A stretch of DNA of 11,921 nt, taken from an uncultured Duncaniella sp. (GTDB taxonomy: Bacteria > Bacteroidota > Bacteroidia > Bacteroidales > Muribaculaceae). The DNA lies in assembly GCA_910588795.1 (NCBI GenBank), contig CAJURI010000070.1, forward strand, positions 1 to 11,921. The letters run 5' to 3'. Shown here in pieces: positions 1 to 7,065 of this stretch; the first letter of the stretch is position 1, and the number at the start of each line of letters is the position of its first letter. The notes below the pieces were generated by a model, which did not search any database, was not told the origin of the DNA, and saw only the letters and a program-made list of their open reading frames with translations. Made by a program: the position numbers and the translations under genes.

Positions 1-36
1 GTTGCTCAGGAACTTATAAATAAAGTTAAATTATAG
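1..36 (+). CDS. Possible 3' end of a plus-strand gene (partial)
   Basis: Frame 1 is open from the window edge and reads VAQELINKVKL followed by TAG. The piece is too short to identify. The reason to suspect coding is the context: a plus-strand intrinsic terminator lies about 60 nt downstream and no other plus-strand gene in the window could use it. The other two frames also stop within 21 bases, so the choice of frame rests on length alone. From 37 to 94 I see nothing but A/T-rich presumed 3' untranslated sequence. Confidence 0.3.
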   Translation, partial: VAQELINKVKL

Positions 37-94
37 TGTTGCGGAATTAAGGATAACAAGAAAATCCACTGACGTTAAGTACTATGTGTAAGCT

Positions 95-133
95 GCGAAG
101 GGGGGCCGCGAGGTTGTCCTTCGCTATTTTTTT
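95..133 (+). terminator. Intrinsic terminator, plus strand, overlapping the 3' end of capA
   Basis: GCGAAGG (95-101) pairs perfectly with CCTTCGC (118-124) around a 16-nt G-rich loop. It is followed on the plus strand by TA and then seven T residues (127-133). The direction of the T run says it stops transcription entering from the left. On the minus strand the same T run encodes the last two lysine codons of the CapA-family protein, and that strand has no T tract after the hairpin, so it is a poor terminator for capA itself. Confidence 0.65.
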
Positions 134-1215
134 ACAGCTATACTATCTGAACGGACTATAGCAACCGTATCAAGCGGAACATTGATGTTATAACGGTCAA
201 ATATGGCGCGGGCATTACGTACAAAAGCCTTACGCCTCGAATCCATTGACTGATGAAGCTCCTCCGATTCCGAAGGCAACAGACGGAAATTGCCACCTTT
301 TCCCACCGGCGGCTCAACAAACACCATTCTGTAGGAAGCACCTGTCAGCATGGCTCGTCCGTCGGCTCCGCGTCCGAGACTGACCCGCACCATAGCACCG
401 CCTCTGGTATCCGTAGTGCGCATGGCTGAGATAAAATTACCGAGCGAATACACTGTAAGGAAAGGACGTCCGGTGACCTCGCTGACTTTCAGCTCCATCG
501 GCTGTATGACATGAGGATGGCTTCCTATTATCATCTCCACACCGAGTTCCTCAAGGTAACGTGCGAGAGAACGCTGCGACGCGTTAGGCAGCAGTTTATA
601 CTCCTCGCCCCAGTGTATGCACACAGCTATCAGCTCGGCTCCCTTCTCCCTTGCTCTGCTGACGTCATGCGCTATGGTGTCCCGGTTGATGTAATCGATG
701 ACTATTGGAGTACGCCTCTCTATACCGTTGGTCCCGTAAGTGTAGTTGAGAAACGCAATCTTGAAACCGTTGATCTCCCTTATGAATGGCAGATGCTGCC
801 AACGGTGCCCGGCATCGCGGTACACGCCTATCCACGGAGCATCCATGGACTCGAATGCAGATATAGTGCGCAACACACCCTTGTCGCGACGGTCAAGGAT
901 ATGATTGTTCGCCGACAGCATCAGATCGAATCCGGCATCTTTAAGAGCTGTGACATAATTGTCATGCGCACAGAACATAGGATAGCCCGAATAAGGCGCG
1001 CCGCCGAGGGGAACCTCAAGATTGACCACCGCATAATCGGCAGAACTTATGTAAGGTTCCAGTGAAGTAAAATATCCTGAATAATCCAGCGATCCATCAG
1101 CCTGACGCGCCGCATCTATCTGCCGCTGATGCTGCATGGCATCTCCGGCAAACACCAGCTCGGCATGATCATCGGGCAGAAGGAGTGCACACAGTGCTAT
1201 AAGTGTCTCAAGCAT
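124..1215 (-). CDS. CapA-family (PGA_cap) metallophosphatase-like protein
   Basis: This 363-residue protein belongs to the CapA/PgsA family, a calcineurin-like metallophosphoesterase fold named after the poly-gamma-glutamate capsule protein. Visible motifs in order are GDAM (24-27), NLE (65-67), NNH (103-105), HWGEEY (201-206), GSHPHV (231-236) and SLGNF (257-261). These supply the Asp, Asn and His residues expected at a metal site. Family members are usually secreted or membrane-anchored. Here the N-terminus is only a short hydrophobic run (about residues 4-13) with an acidic rather than basic n-region, so export is uncertain. ATG at 1215 is the most upstream start possible, because the next in-frame codons back to the folD stop contain no ATG, GTG or TTG. 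It is the last gene of the panC-panD-ffh-folD operon, 30 nt after folD and in the same frame. No capsule-synthesis partners (CapB/CapC) are nearby, so a role in poly-gamma-glutamate is not supported and the true substrate is unknown. Confidence 0.88.
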   Translation of the reverse strand: MLETLIALCALLLPDDHAELVFAGDAMQHQRQIDAARQADGSLDYSGYFTSLEPYISSADYAVVNLEVPLGGAPYSGYPMFCAHDNYVTALKDAGFDLMLSANNHILDRRDKGVLRTISAFESMDAPWIGVYRDAGHRWQHLPFIREINGFKIAFLNYTYGTNGIERRTPIVIDYINRDTIAHDVSRAREKGAELIAVCIHWGEEYKLLPNASQRSLARYLEELGVEMIIGSHPHVIQPMELKVSEVTGRPFLTVYSLGNFISAMRTTDTRGGAMVRVSLGRGADGRAMLTGASYRMVFVEPPVGKGGNFRLLPSESEELHQSMDSRRKAFVRNARAIFDRYNINVPLDTVAIVRSDSIAVKK

Positions 1216-1245
1216 TGTCCTTACTGTCCCTTGATTATCCCGTGG

Positions 1246-2127
1246 TTACGAATAGATCTCCTTCTTAGCTGCAAGAAGCGTGTTCTTCATCAGCGAACAG
1301 ATCGTCATCGGACCTACCCCTCCGGGGACCGGAGTGATGAACGCGCACTTCGGAGCGACATGCTCGAAATCGACATCCCCGCTAAGACGGAAACCGCTCT
1401 TGCGTGTGGCATCAGGCACACGTGTAGTGCCCACATCTATGATAGTCGCGCCGGGCTTAACCATATCCTCGGTGACAAATCCCGGATTGCCGAGTGCCGC
1501 AATGATTATGTCGGCCTGAGCACATTTCTCCTTTATGTCACGCGATGCGCTGTGGAGCACGGTCACCGTAGCGTTTCCAGGCTCGGCCTTCTGCATCATG
1601 AGGCTTGCCACCGGCTTGCCCACAATATTGCTTCTTCCGAGCACAACACAATTGGCGCCTCGCGTCGGCACATTATAACGGCGCAACAGCTCCATAATTC
1701 CCGAAGGTGTGGCGGACACAAAACATGGGAGACCTATTGACATGCGGCCCACATTGACCGGATGAAATCCGTCGACATCCTTGCGGTAGTCTATAGCCTC
1801 GATTATGCGCTGCTCCGATATGTGCCTGGGAAGAGGGAGCTGAACTATGAATCCGTCAACCTCAGGATCGGCATTGAATTTGTCAATAGTGTCAAGAAGC
1901 TCCTGCTCGGTCACATCCTCCTCATAACGGATAAGCGTGGACTTGAACCCACACATCTCACAGGCCTTGACCTTGTTGGCGACATAAGTTTCCGAACCTC
2001 CGTCATGCCCCACAAGAATGGCGGCAAGATGAGGGCGACGCATTCCTGCGGCTACCATACTGTCAACTTCGGCCGCAATCTCGCGTTTGATGTCATCGGC
2101 CACTTTCTTTCCGTCGATAAGAGTCAT
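1246..2127 (-). CDS. folD: Bifunctional methylenetetrahydrofolate dehydrogenase / cyclohydrolase
   Basis: FolD interconverts 5,10-methylene-THF, 5,10-methenyl-THF and 10-formyl-THF in the cytosol, using NADP(H). It supplies one-carbon units for purines and for formylation of initiator tRNA. The 293-residue length is normal. The catalytic YVANK motif is present with Tyr48 and Lys52, followed by VQLPLP (95-100), KDVDGFHP (116-123), the dinucleotide-binding loop GRSNIVGKP (164-172) and the C-terminal signature PVPGGVGPMT (266-275). All family hallmarks are intact. The ATG at 2127 fits the family N-terminus (MTLIDGKKVA). The 57-nt gap after ffh holds no recognisable promoter, so folD is probably transcribed with ffh and followed by capA. 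Confidence 0.98.
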   Translation of the reverse strand: MTLIDGKKVADDIKREIAAEVDSMVAAGMRRPHLAAILVGHDGGSETYVANKVKACEMCGFKSTLIRYEEDVTEQELLDTIDKFNADPEVDGFIVQLPLPRHISEQRIIEAIDYRKDVDGFHPVNVGRMSIGLPCFVSATPSGIMELLRRYNVPTRGANCVVLGRSNIVGKPVASLMMQKAEPGNATVTVLHSASRDIKEKCAQADIIIAALGNPGFVTEDMVKPGATIIDVGTTRVPDATRKSGFRLSGDVDFEHVAPKCAFITPVPGGVGPMTICSLMKNTLLAAKKEIYS

Positions 2128-2184
2128 ATTTCTCAGGTATAAAATAAATGTTTATCGTAGACTGTCAGTTCCACTCGCGCACTG

Positions 2185-3519
2185 TCACCGACGCATACCC
2201 TTCATGCCACGCATAAGTGCCATGGGGTTCTTGATTCCGGTGACCGCTTTCATCATCTTGCGTGCTTCCTCAAACTGTTTTATTAGGCGGTTAACTTCCT
2301 GTATATCGGTTCCGGAGCCCTTGGCTATACGCTTGCGGCGCGAGCCATTAATTATATCGGGGTGCTGACGCTCCTGCTCGGTCATAGAGCGGATTATAGC
2401 CTCAATCCCCTTGAAGGCGTTATCATCGATATCGATATCCTTTATAGCTTTGCCGACACCAGGTATCATGGAAGCAAGTTCCTTGAGATTGCCCATCTTC
2501 TGTATCTGGTGTATCTGCTGAAGGAAATCGTTGAAGTTGAACTGGTTCTTGGCAATCTTTCGCTGCAGCTCGCGCGCCTGCTTCTCATCATAGGCATTCT
2601 GAGCCTTCTCGACGAGCGACACTATATCGCCCATGCCGAGAATACGGTCGGCCATACGCGACGGGTGGAAAAGGTCGAGAGCGTCAAGCTTCTCACCCGT
2701 GCCCACAAATTTTATAGGCTTGGTCACCACCGTACGTATCGACAACGCGGCTCCGCCACGTGTATCACCGTCAAGTTTGGTGAGCACAACGCCGTCAAAA
2801 TCAAGACGGTCATTGAACTCCTTGGCAGTGTTCACGGCATCCTGACCGGTCATTGAGTCGACTACAAACAAAGTCTCCTGCGGCTTGACTGCCTTCTTAA
2901 TGGCGGCGATCTCCTGCATCATCTGCTCATCTACGGCAAGACGGCCGGCGGTGTCGATTATCACCAGATCCAGATGATTGGCCTTAGCATGACGGATAGC
3001 GTTCTCAGCTATCTCGACAGGATTCTTATTGCCCTCCTCGGTATATACAGGCACATTTATCTGTTCAGCAAGGACCTTAAGCTGGTCAATCGCTGCCGGA
3101 CGGTACACGTCACAGGCCACGAGCAACGGACGCTTGCCCTGCTCCGACTTGAGCTTGCGGGCAAGCTTGCCCGAGAAAGTGGTCTTGCCCGATCCCTGCA
3201 GTCCCGACATAAGTATCACAGCCGGGTTGCCGGAAAGATTCACCTGGGCAGTCTCGCCGCCCATGAGTCTGGCCAGCTCGTCATGGACAATCTTGACCAT
3301 GAGCTCGCCCGGCTTGATAGCATTGATCACATTCTGCCCCATGGCTTTGCTCTTCACCTCATCGGTGAACTGCTTTGCCACCTTGAAATTGACATCGGCC
3401 TCAAGCAGGGCGCGGCGCACATCCTTAAGGGTCTCGGCGACATTGATCTCAGTGATCTTGCCTTCGCCTTTCAGTATCTTGAAGCTCCTTTCGAGCCTTT
3501 CGCTTAGATTTTCAAACAT
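2185..3519 (-). CDS. ffh: Signal recognition particle protein Ffh (SRP54)
   Basis: Ffh is the GTPase and signal-sequence-binding protein of the bacterial SRP. With 4.5S RNA and the receptor FtsY it delivers nascent membrane proteins to SecYEG. At 444 residues it is full length. The N domain covers about 1-90. The GTPase domain carries the P-loop GLQGSGKTT (106-114), DVYRPAAIDQL (137-147), DTAGR (189-193) and TKLDGDTRGG (247-256), then GTGEKLDALDLFHP (273-286). The methionine-rich M domain (about 325-444) contains the RNA-binding helix SRRKRIAKGSG (393-403) and ends in a Met/Arg/Gly tail. The 54-nt gap to panD has no consensus Bacteroidota promoter, so it looks co-transcribed with panC-panD. 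No SRP RNA gene is recognisable in the window. Confidence 0.98.
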   Translation of the reverse strand: MFENLSERLERSFKILKGEGKITEINVAETLKDVRRALLEADVNFKVAKQFTDEVKSKAMGQNVINAIKPGELMVKIVHDELARLMGGETAQVNLSGNPAVILMSGLQGSGKTTFSGKLARKLKSEQGKRPLLVACDVYRPAAIDQLKVLAEQINVPVYTEEGNKNPVEIAENAIRHAKANHLDLVIIDTAGRLAVDEQMMQEIAAIKKAVKPQETLFVVDSMTGQDAVNTAKEFNDRLDFDGVVLTKLDGDTRGGAALSIRTVVTKPIKFVGTGEKLDALDLFHPSRMADRILGMGDIVSLVEKAQNAYDEKQARELQRKIAKNQFNFNDFLQQIHQIQKMGNLKELASMIPGVGKAIKDIDIDDNAFKGIEAIIRSMTEQERQHPDIINGSRRKRIAKGSGTDIQEVNRLIKQFEEARKMMKAVTGIKNPMALMRGMKGMRR

Positions 3520-3573
3520 ATATTATGATATAGGAGGGGTTCTTACAAGGGGTTCAAGTCTTATAACAAATTA

Positions 3574-3930
3574 TTACAGCTCCACAAGGCGGTTGGTCGC
3601 AGTGTCAGGGAATATGACCTTAGGAGTGAATGTGGCAGCCTCGTCAGGGGTCATGTGCGCATAACTCATTATTATCACCACATCTCCCACCTGAACCTTA
3701 CGGGCAGCCGCTCCGTTAAGGCATATCACACCCGAGCCTCGGGGCCCTTCTATGGCATATGTGTCGAAACGCTCGCCGTTGTTATTATCTACGATATACA
3801 CACGCTCCCCGGCAAATATGCCGGCGGCATCCATAAGGTCACGGTCGATAGTGATACTGCCTATATAATCGAGACGGGCCTCTGTGACAGTGACGCGATG
3901 GATCTTGGACTTGAGAATTTCGAGTGTCAT
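3574..3930 (-). CDS. panD: Aspartate 1-decarboxylase (pyruvoyl enzyme)
   Basis: PanD decarboxylates L-aspartate to beta-alanine, one of the two substrates of PanC in pantothenate (coenzyme A) synthesis. It is made as a proenzyme that cleaves itself to create a pyruvoyl group. The 118-residue sequence shows the cleavage site Gly24-Ser25 (YIGS), catalytic-site Lys9, His11, Arg54 and Tyr58, and the NGAAAR motif starting at Asn72, all at the positions usual for the family. Its ATG overlaps the panC stop by one base in a TAATG arrangement, which suggests coupled translation. Confidence 0.97.
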   Translation of the reverse strand: MTLEILKSKIHRVTVTEARLDYIGSITIDRDLMDAAGIFAGERVYIVDNNNGERFDTYAIEGPRGSGVICLNGAAARKVQVGDVVIIMSYAHMTPDEAATFTPKVIFPDTATNRLVEL

Positions 3931-4775
3931 TAACGCACGTATTTTATATTGTCAATGAGACGTACATCACCGCAGAACACCGTGATACAGCCGACCGGAT
4001 TCTTGGAATCGCTCCATTCGGCAATAGGCTGCATTGTAAGGGCATCGACGATCTCATAATACTCAACCTGCATGAAGGGGAATGTGTTTATAGTGTCTAT
4101 CACCCACTTTTTAGTGTCGGCAAGTGACATTTCCCTTGATTTTATCAGGCTTGAACGGAGCACAAGTGCGATAGCCGGTGCGACAGAACGCTGTTCAGCC
4201 GATAGCCTTACATTACGCGAGCTGAGGGCCAGTCCATCAGCCTCACGTTTTATAGGACAATCCACGATCTCCAGACCTTTGAAGCCTTCAAGCTCCACCA
4301 TACGCCGTATCACAGCTATCTGCTGGAAATCTTTCTCGCCAAAATATGCCCTGTCAGGCTCTGTGAACCTGAAGAGCTTGCTGACCACCTGGGCCACGCC
4401 GTTGAAATGTCCGGGGCGCATGGCTCCTTCCATCACTTCCGCTACAGGACCGAGATCAAACTGACGGTTGTCAGGCTCGGGATATACCTCCTCGACCGAA
4501 GGCATGAAAGCGTAATCTACGCCAGCGTTCTCCAACAAAGCGGCATCGGCCTGCTCTGTGCGCGGATAGGTGGCGAGATCAGTAGGATTGTTGAACTGTG
4601 TGGGGTTGACAAAGACGCTGACCACTACGGTATCATTCTCTTTACGAGCCCTTTCTATGAGCGAGAGGTGCCCGGCATGGAGAGCACCCATTGTGGGTAC
4701 AAGCCCTATGGTTCCGCGCGAACGGGCATCCCTGAGCTTGGCTTGTAATTCAGCGACAGTGCGAATTATTTCCAT
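3930..4775 (-). CDS. panC: Pantothenate synthetase (pantoate--beta-alanine ligase)
   Basis: PanC joins pantoate and beta-alanine with ATP, through a pantoyl-adenylate intermediate, to make pantothenate. The 281-residue protein has the nucleotidyltransferase HIGH-type motif HAGH (33-36) within VPTMGALHAGH, then SVFVNPTQF (53-61), GEKDFQQ (146-152) and the KMSKS-like SSRN loop (185-188). It is complete and is the first gene of the panC-panD-ffh-folD-capA operon, 47 nt downstream of a consensus -7 element. PanD, which supplies its beta-alanine, is immediately downstream. The pantoate branch (panB, panE) is not in the window. Confidence 0.97.
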   Translation of the reverse strand: MEIIRTVAELQAKLRDARSRGTIGLVPTMGALHAGHLSLIERARKENDTVVVSVFVNPTQFNNPTDLATYPRTEQADAALLENAGVDYAFMPSVEEVYPEPDNRQFDLGPVAEVMEGAMRPGHFNGVAQVVSKLFRFTEPDRAYFGEKDFQQIAVIRRMVELEGFKGLEIVDCPIKREADGLALSSRNVRLSAEQRSVAPAIALVLRSSLIKSREMSLADTKKWVIDTINTFPFMQVEYYEIVDALTMQPIAEWSDSKNPVGCITVFCGDVRLIDNIKYVR

Positions 4776-4822
4776 TTCTTTGCTTACTGAAATTTCATGG
4801 ATATGGTTTCCAATTCAGAGTG

Positions 4823-4854
4823 CAAAATTAGGTATAATTATCAATTATAGCAAA
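4823..4854 (-). promoter_or_regulatory. Promoter of the panC operon
   Basis: Read on the minus strand, TTTG (4854-4851), a 20-nt spacer and TAATTTTG (4830-4823) match the Bacteroidota primary-sigma consensus TTTG-N19-21-TAnnTTTG exactly. The expected transcription start is a few bases downstream, which leaves a leader of roughly 40 nt before the panC ATG at 4775. The spacer contains a perfect AT-rich dyad (4833-4849). Confidence 0.75.
4833..4849. promoter_or_regulatory. Perfect AT-rich dyad in the panC promoter spacer
   Basis: TATAATT (4833-4839) and AATTATA (4843-4849) form a perfect inverted repeat with a 3-nt centre. It lies inside the 20-nt spacer of the panC promoter with one or two bases to spare on each side. 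The placement is what an operator would look like, but A/T-rich palindromes arise easily by chance and no cognate regulator can be named. Confidence 0.35.
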
Positions 4855-4895
4855 TCTTTTATCGACTCGGAGATGCTTGTTAGGCGGAAATTGAT

Positions 4896-4903
4896 TAATT
4901 TTG
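4896..4903 (+). promoter_or_regulatory. Putative -7 element of the recR promoter
   Basis: TAATTTTG (4896-4903) matches TAnnTTTG exactly and points toward recR. The -33 partner is weak: TTG at 4877-4879 leaves only 16 nt of spacing, and the standard position (about 4872-4875) reads GATG. The element ends five bases before the recR ATG, so a transcript started here would have essentially no leader. Confidence 0.5.
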
Positions 4904-4908
4904 TGATC

Positions 4909-5535
4909 ATGCAACAGGAATTTGCCTCAAGATTATTGGAAGAAGCTGTCACTGAGCTGTCACGTCTCCCCGGCATAGGGCGCAAGACCGCCCTGCGGCT
5001 TGCCCTGCACATACTGCGCTGCGACGAGTCGGCAGGGACAGCACTCGGGAATGCCATAATAAACATGCGCAAGGGTGTGAGATACTGCGGTGTGTGCCAC
5101 AACATATCGGAGACGGATGTGTGTCCCATATGCGCCGACAGCCGTCGCGACCGTGGCACAGTATGCGTGGTCGAAAATGTCAAAGATGTCATGAGCTTCG
5201 AGAACACCGGGCAGTACACCGGGGTGTATCATGTGCTCGGCGGAATCATATCCCCCATGGACGGAATAGGACCTGATGTACTGGAGATAGACTCGCTCGT
5301 GGAACGCGTGGCGGCCGGAGACATCAAGGAGGTAATACTCGCGCTGAGCGCGACAATGGAGGGAGAGACCACAAATTATTACATATACCGGCGTCTCGCC
5401 CCATACACGGATGTAAGGATCACGCAGCTTGCACGCGGAGTATCCGTGGGAAATGAAATCGAATACACCGACGAGATAACATTAGGACGCTCACTGCTCA
5501 ACCGCACCCTCTTCGCCGATTCCATCAAGAGGTAG
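4909..5535 (+). CDS. recR: Recombination mediator RecR
   Basis: RecR works with RecO (and RecF) to load RecA on SSB-coated single-stranded DNA during gap repair. The 208-residue product carries the helix-hairpin-helix motif LPGIGRKTA (20-28), a four-cysteine zinc finger (Cys60, Cys63, Cys72, Cys75) and a Toprim domain beginning at VCVVEN (85-90), with the typical C-terminal TLGRSLLNRTLF (191-202). The frame stays open for more than 300 nt upstream. I choose ATG 4909 because MQQEFASRLLEEAV aligns with the usual Bacteroidales N-terminus. GTG 4903 and ATG 4873 are in-frame alternatives that would add 2 or 12 unexpected residues. It diverges from panC, and its last 45 nt overlap the convergent GNAT gene. 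Confidence 0.96.
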   Translation: MQQEFASRLLEEAVTELSRLPGIGRKTALRLALHILRCDESAGTALGNAIINMRKGVRYCGVCHNISETDVCPICADSRRDRGTVCVVENVKDVMSFENTGQYTGVYHVLGGIISPMDGIGPDVLEIDSLVERVAAGDIKEVILALSATMEGETTNYYIYRRLAPYTDVRITQLARGVSVGNEIEYTDEITLGRSLLNRTLFADSIKR

Positions 5536-6051
5536 ATCCAACATTCTCTGGTAGATGAACGCGTCGGAATACTCCCCACCAATCCTTAGCCATGAACGCA
5601 GACGTCCGGAAATCCTATAGCCGGACTTCTCAAACAATGACCGGCTCGGCATATTGCCGGCCCCCACGACACAATAAAGCTGATGAAGCGAAAGCCTTTG
5701 GCGACAATAGCCGGCAATGCGCGACAAAGCCTCAAAAGCATATCCCCTCCGGCGATAATCGGGAGCGACAAGTATGCCTACGGCACACCTTGAGTTGACG
5801 GGGTCAAAGTCATAGAGGTCCACGGCACCGACAGTCTCTCGCCGGACACTACCATCATCTGACGGCACGGTTATCATGAGCCGGAGCTGCCTGGCTTTGA
5901 AAATGTCACCGTCATACGATTCAATGTAGTCCCACAGCTGCTTTCGCGAATATGGAGCCATGGTAGAGCCGACACCCCATACCGCAGGGTCATTTTCCCA
6001 GCGGTACAGAGTGTCGACATCTATAGGTTCGAGTGCTCTGAATTCAATCAT
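5491..6051 (-). CDS. GNAT-family N-acetyltransferase (RimJ/RimL-like)
   Basis: This 186-residue protein is an acyl-CoA-dependent N-acetyltransferase of the Acetyltransf_3 (RimJ/RimL-like) type. The acetyl-CoA-binding motif A is seen as VAPDYRRRGYA (95-105), with the Arg-Arg-Gly-Tyr-Ala pyrophosphate loop. It is followed by AGNMPSRSLFEKSGY (131-145), the usual Asn/Ser and LFEKxGY segment. The acceptor (ribosomal protein, antibiotic, small amine or other) cannot be told from sequence. The start codon overlaps the trxB stop as ATGA, so it is the last, translationally coupled gene of the ftsK operon. The final 14 or so residues (LDGIGEEGAVEQ end) are encoded opposite the end of recR and lie outside the conserved fold. 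Confidence 0.88.
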   Translation of the reverse strand: MIEFRALEPIDVDTLYRWENDPAVWGVGSTMAPYSRKQLWDYIESYDGDIFKARQLRLMITVPSDDGSVRRETVGAVDLYDFDPVNSRCAVGILVAPDYRRRGYAFEALSRIAGYCRQRLSLHQLYCVVGAGNMPSRSLFEKSGYRISGRLRSWLRIGGEYSDAFIYQRMLDLPLDGIGEEGAVEQ

Positions 6052-6992
6052 TTAGCATGTTCTGACAGGAAACGCTCCACATCAAGAGCAGCCTTGCAAC
6101 CTGACCCGGCGGCAGCTATGGCCTGACGGTACACAGGATCGGCGACATCGCCTGCGGCAAAAACGCCCTCTACATTCGTAGCAGTGCCGTTGCCTTTGAC
6201 CTTCACATATCCCTGCTCGTCACATTCCACCATAGGACGGAACACATCGGTATTGGGCTTATGGCCTATGGCAAGGAAGAAACCGTCGATCGGAAGATCA
6301 TAGCGACGCTCCTGCTCTGTGCCGACATGCTCTACAAGGTGTGCGCCCTCCACATACTCTTCGCCGTAAAGACCTACGGTATTGGTATTGAATAGCACCT
6401 TGATGTTCTCCTTGTTCATGACTCTCTCGGCCATGACCTTGGAGGCACGCAGATAAGGCTTGCGGACTATCAGGTAGACCTCCGATGCGAGATTGCTAAG
6501 ATAGATAGCCTCTTCGCATGCGGTGTCTCCGCCACCTACCACAGCGACTTTGCGCTTGCGGTAGAAGAAACCGTCACATGTGGCACATGCCGACACGCCC
6601 AGGCCGTTGTATTTCTTCTCGTCAGCGAGACCCAGATACTTGGCTGACGCACCTGTTGCGATGATCATGGTATCGGCTACCACTGTATCGCCATTGTCGA
6701 GCTTTGCGACAAACGGACGCTGGTTGAGATCCACTTCCACCACAAGTCCCGGACGGATATCCGCTCCGAAACGAAGGGCCTGATTGCGCAGATCCTCCAT
6801 GAGCTGGGGACCCTGCACTCCCTGGGGATAACCCGGGAAATTCTCGACCTCGGTGGTCTGTGTGAGCTGTCCGCCAGGCTGAATGCCCTCGATAACGAGC
6901 GGAGAGATGTTGGCACGCGATGTGTAGATGGCAGCTGTATAGCCGGCCGGGCCTGAACCTACTATGAGGCAACGAGTCTTGATTTCTGACAT
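6048..6992 (-). CDS. trxB: Thioredoxin-disulfide reductase
   Basis: TrxB is a cytosolic FAD enzyme that passes electrons from NADPH to thioredoxin. The 314 residues include the FAD-binding GSGPAG (12-17), GGQLTQTTEVENFPG (40-54), the redox-active CATC (Cys136, Cys139), the NADPH-fold GGGDTACEEA (153-162) and the C-terminal FAD segment GVFAAGDVADPVYRQ (276-290). The NADPH 2'-phosphate motif usually written HRRxxxRA reads VRKPYLRA (176-183), keeping two basic residues and the distal Arg but losing the His. I take this as a lineage variant. It follows the LolA-like gene by 73 nt, without a recognisable promoter, and overlaps the GNAT gene by 4 nt. No thioredoxin gene is in the window. Confidence 0.97.
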   Translation of the reverse strand: MSEIKTRCLIVGSGPAGYTAAIYTSRANISPLVIEGIQPGGQLTQTTEVENFPGYPQGVQGPQLMEDLRNQALRFGADIRPGLVVEVDLNQRPFVAKLDNGDTVVADTMIIATGASAKYLGLADEKKYNGLGVSACATCDGFFYRKRKVAVVGGGDTACEEAIYLSNLASEVYLIVRKPYLRASKVMAERVMNKENIKVLFNTNTVGLYGEEYVEGAHLVEHVGTEQERRYDLPIDGFFLAIGHKPNTDVFRPMVECDEQGYVKVKGNGTATNVEGVFAAGDVADPVYRQAIAAAGSGCKAALDVERFLSEHAK

Positions 6993-7065
6993 ATTACAGC
7001 GTAATTGATGGATTAAAATTTGAGGTTAGTTATATTGAATGTTTGTTTCTGTCATTTGGGCAATA

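Noticed and set aside
511..1065. Plus-strand open frame of 184 codons opposite capA
   Set aside because: Antisense to well-conserved CapA motifs, with no family resemblance of its own.
1937..1952. Minus-strand GTGGGTTCAAGTCCAC looks like a tRNA T-arm
   Set aside because: It lies inside folD, encodes the conserved CGFKS segment, and no acceptor, D or anticodon arms surround it.
2424..2440. GATATC repeats
   Set aside because: They encode the Asp-Ile-Asp-Ile-Asp run of the Ffh M domain; no further structure.
3540..3560. GGGGTTCAAGTC in the ffh/panD gap resembles a tRNA T-loop
   Set aside because: The gap is only 54 bp, too short for a tRNA, and no cloverleaf can be drawn.
3029..3664. Plus-strand open frame of 211 codons opposite ffh and running into panD
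   Set aside because: Antisense to the strongly conserved Ffh GTPase domain; composition is that of a shadow frame.
4570..4908. N-terminal extension of recR by 113 codons
   Set aside because: It runs antisense through panC and the intergenic promoter; RecR homologues start near MQQEF, so ATG 4909 is preferred.
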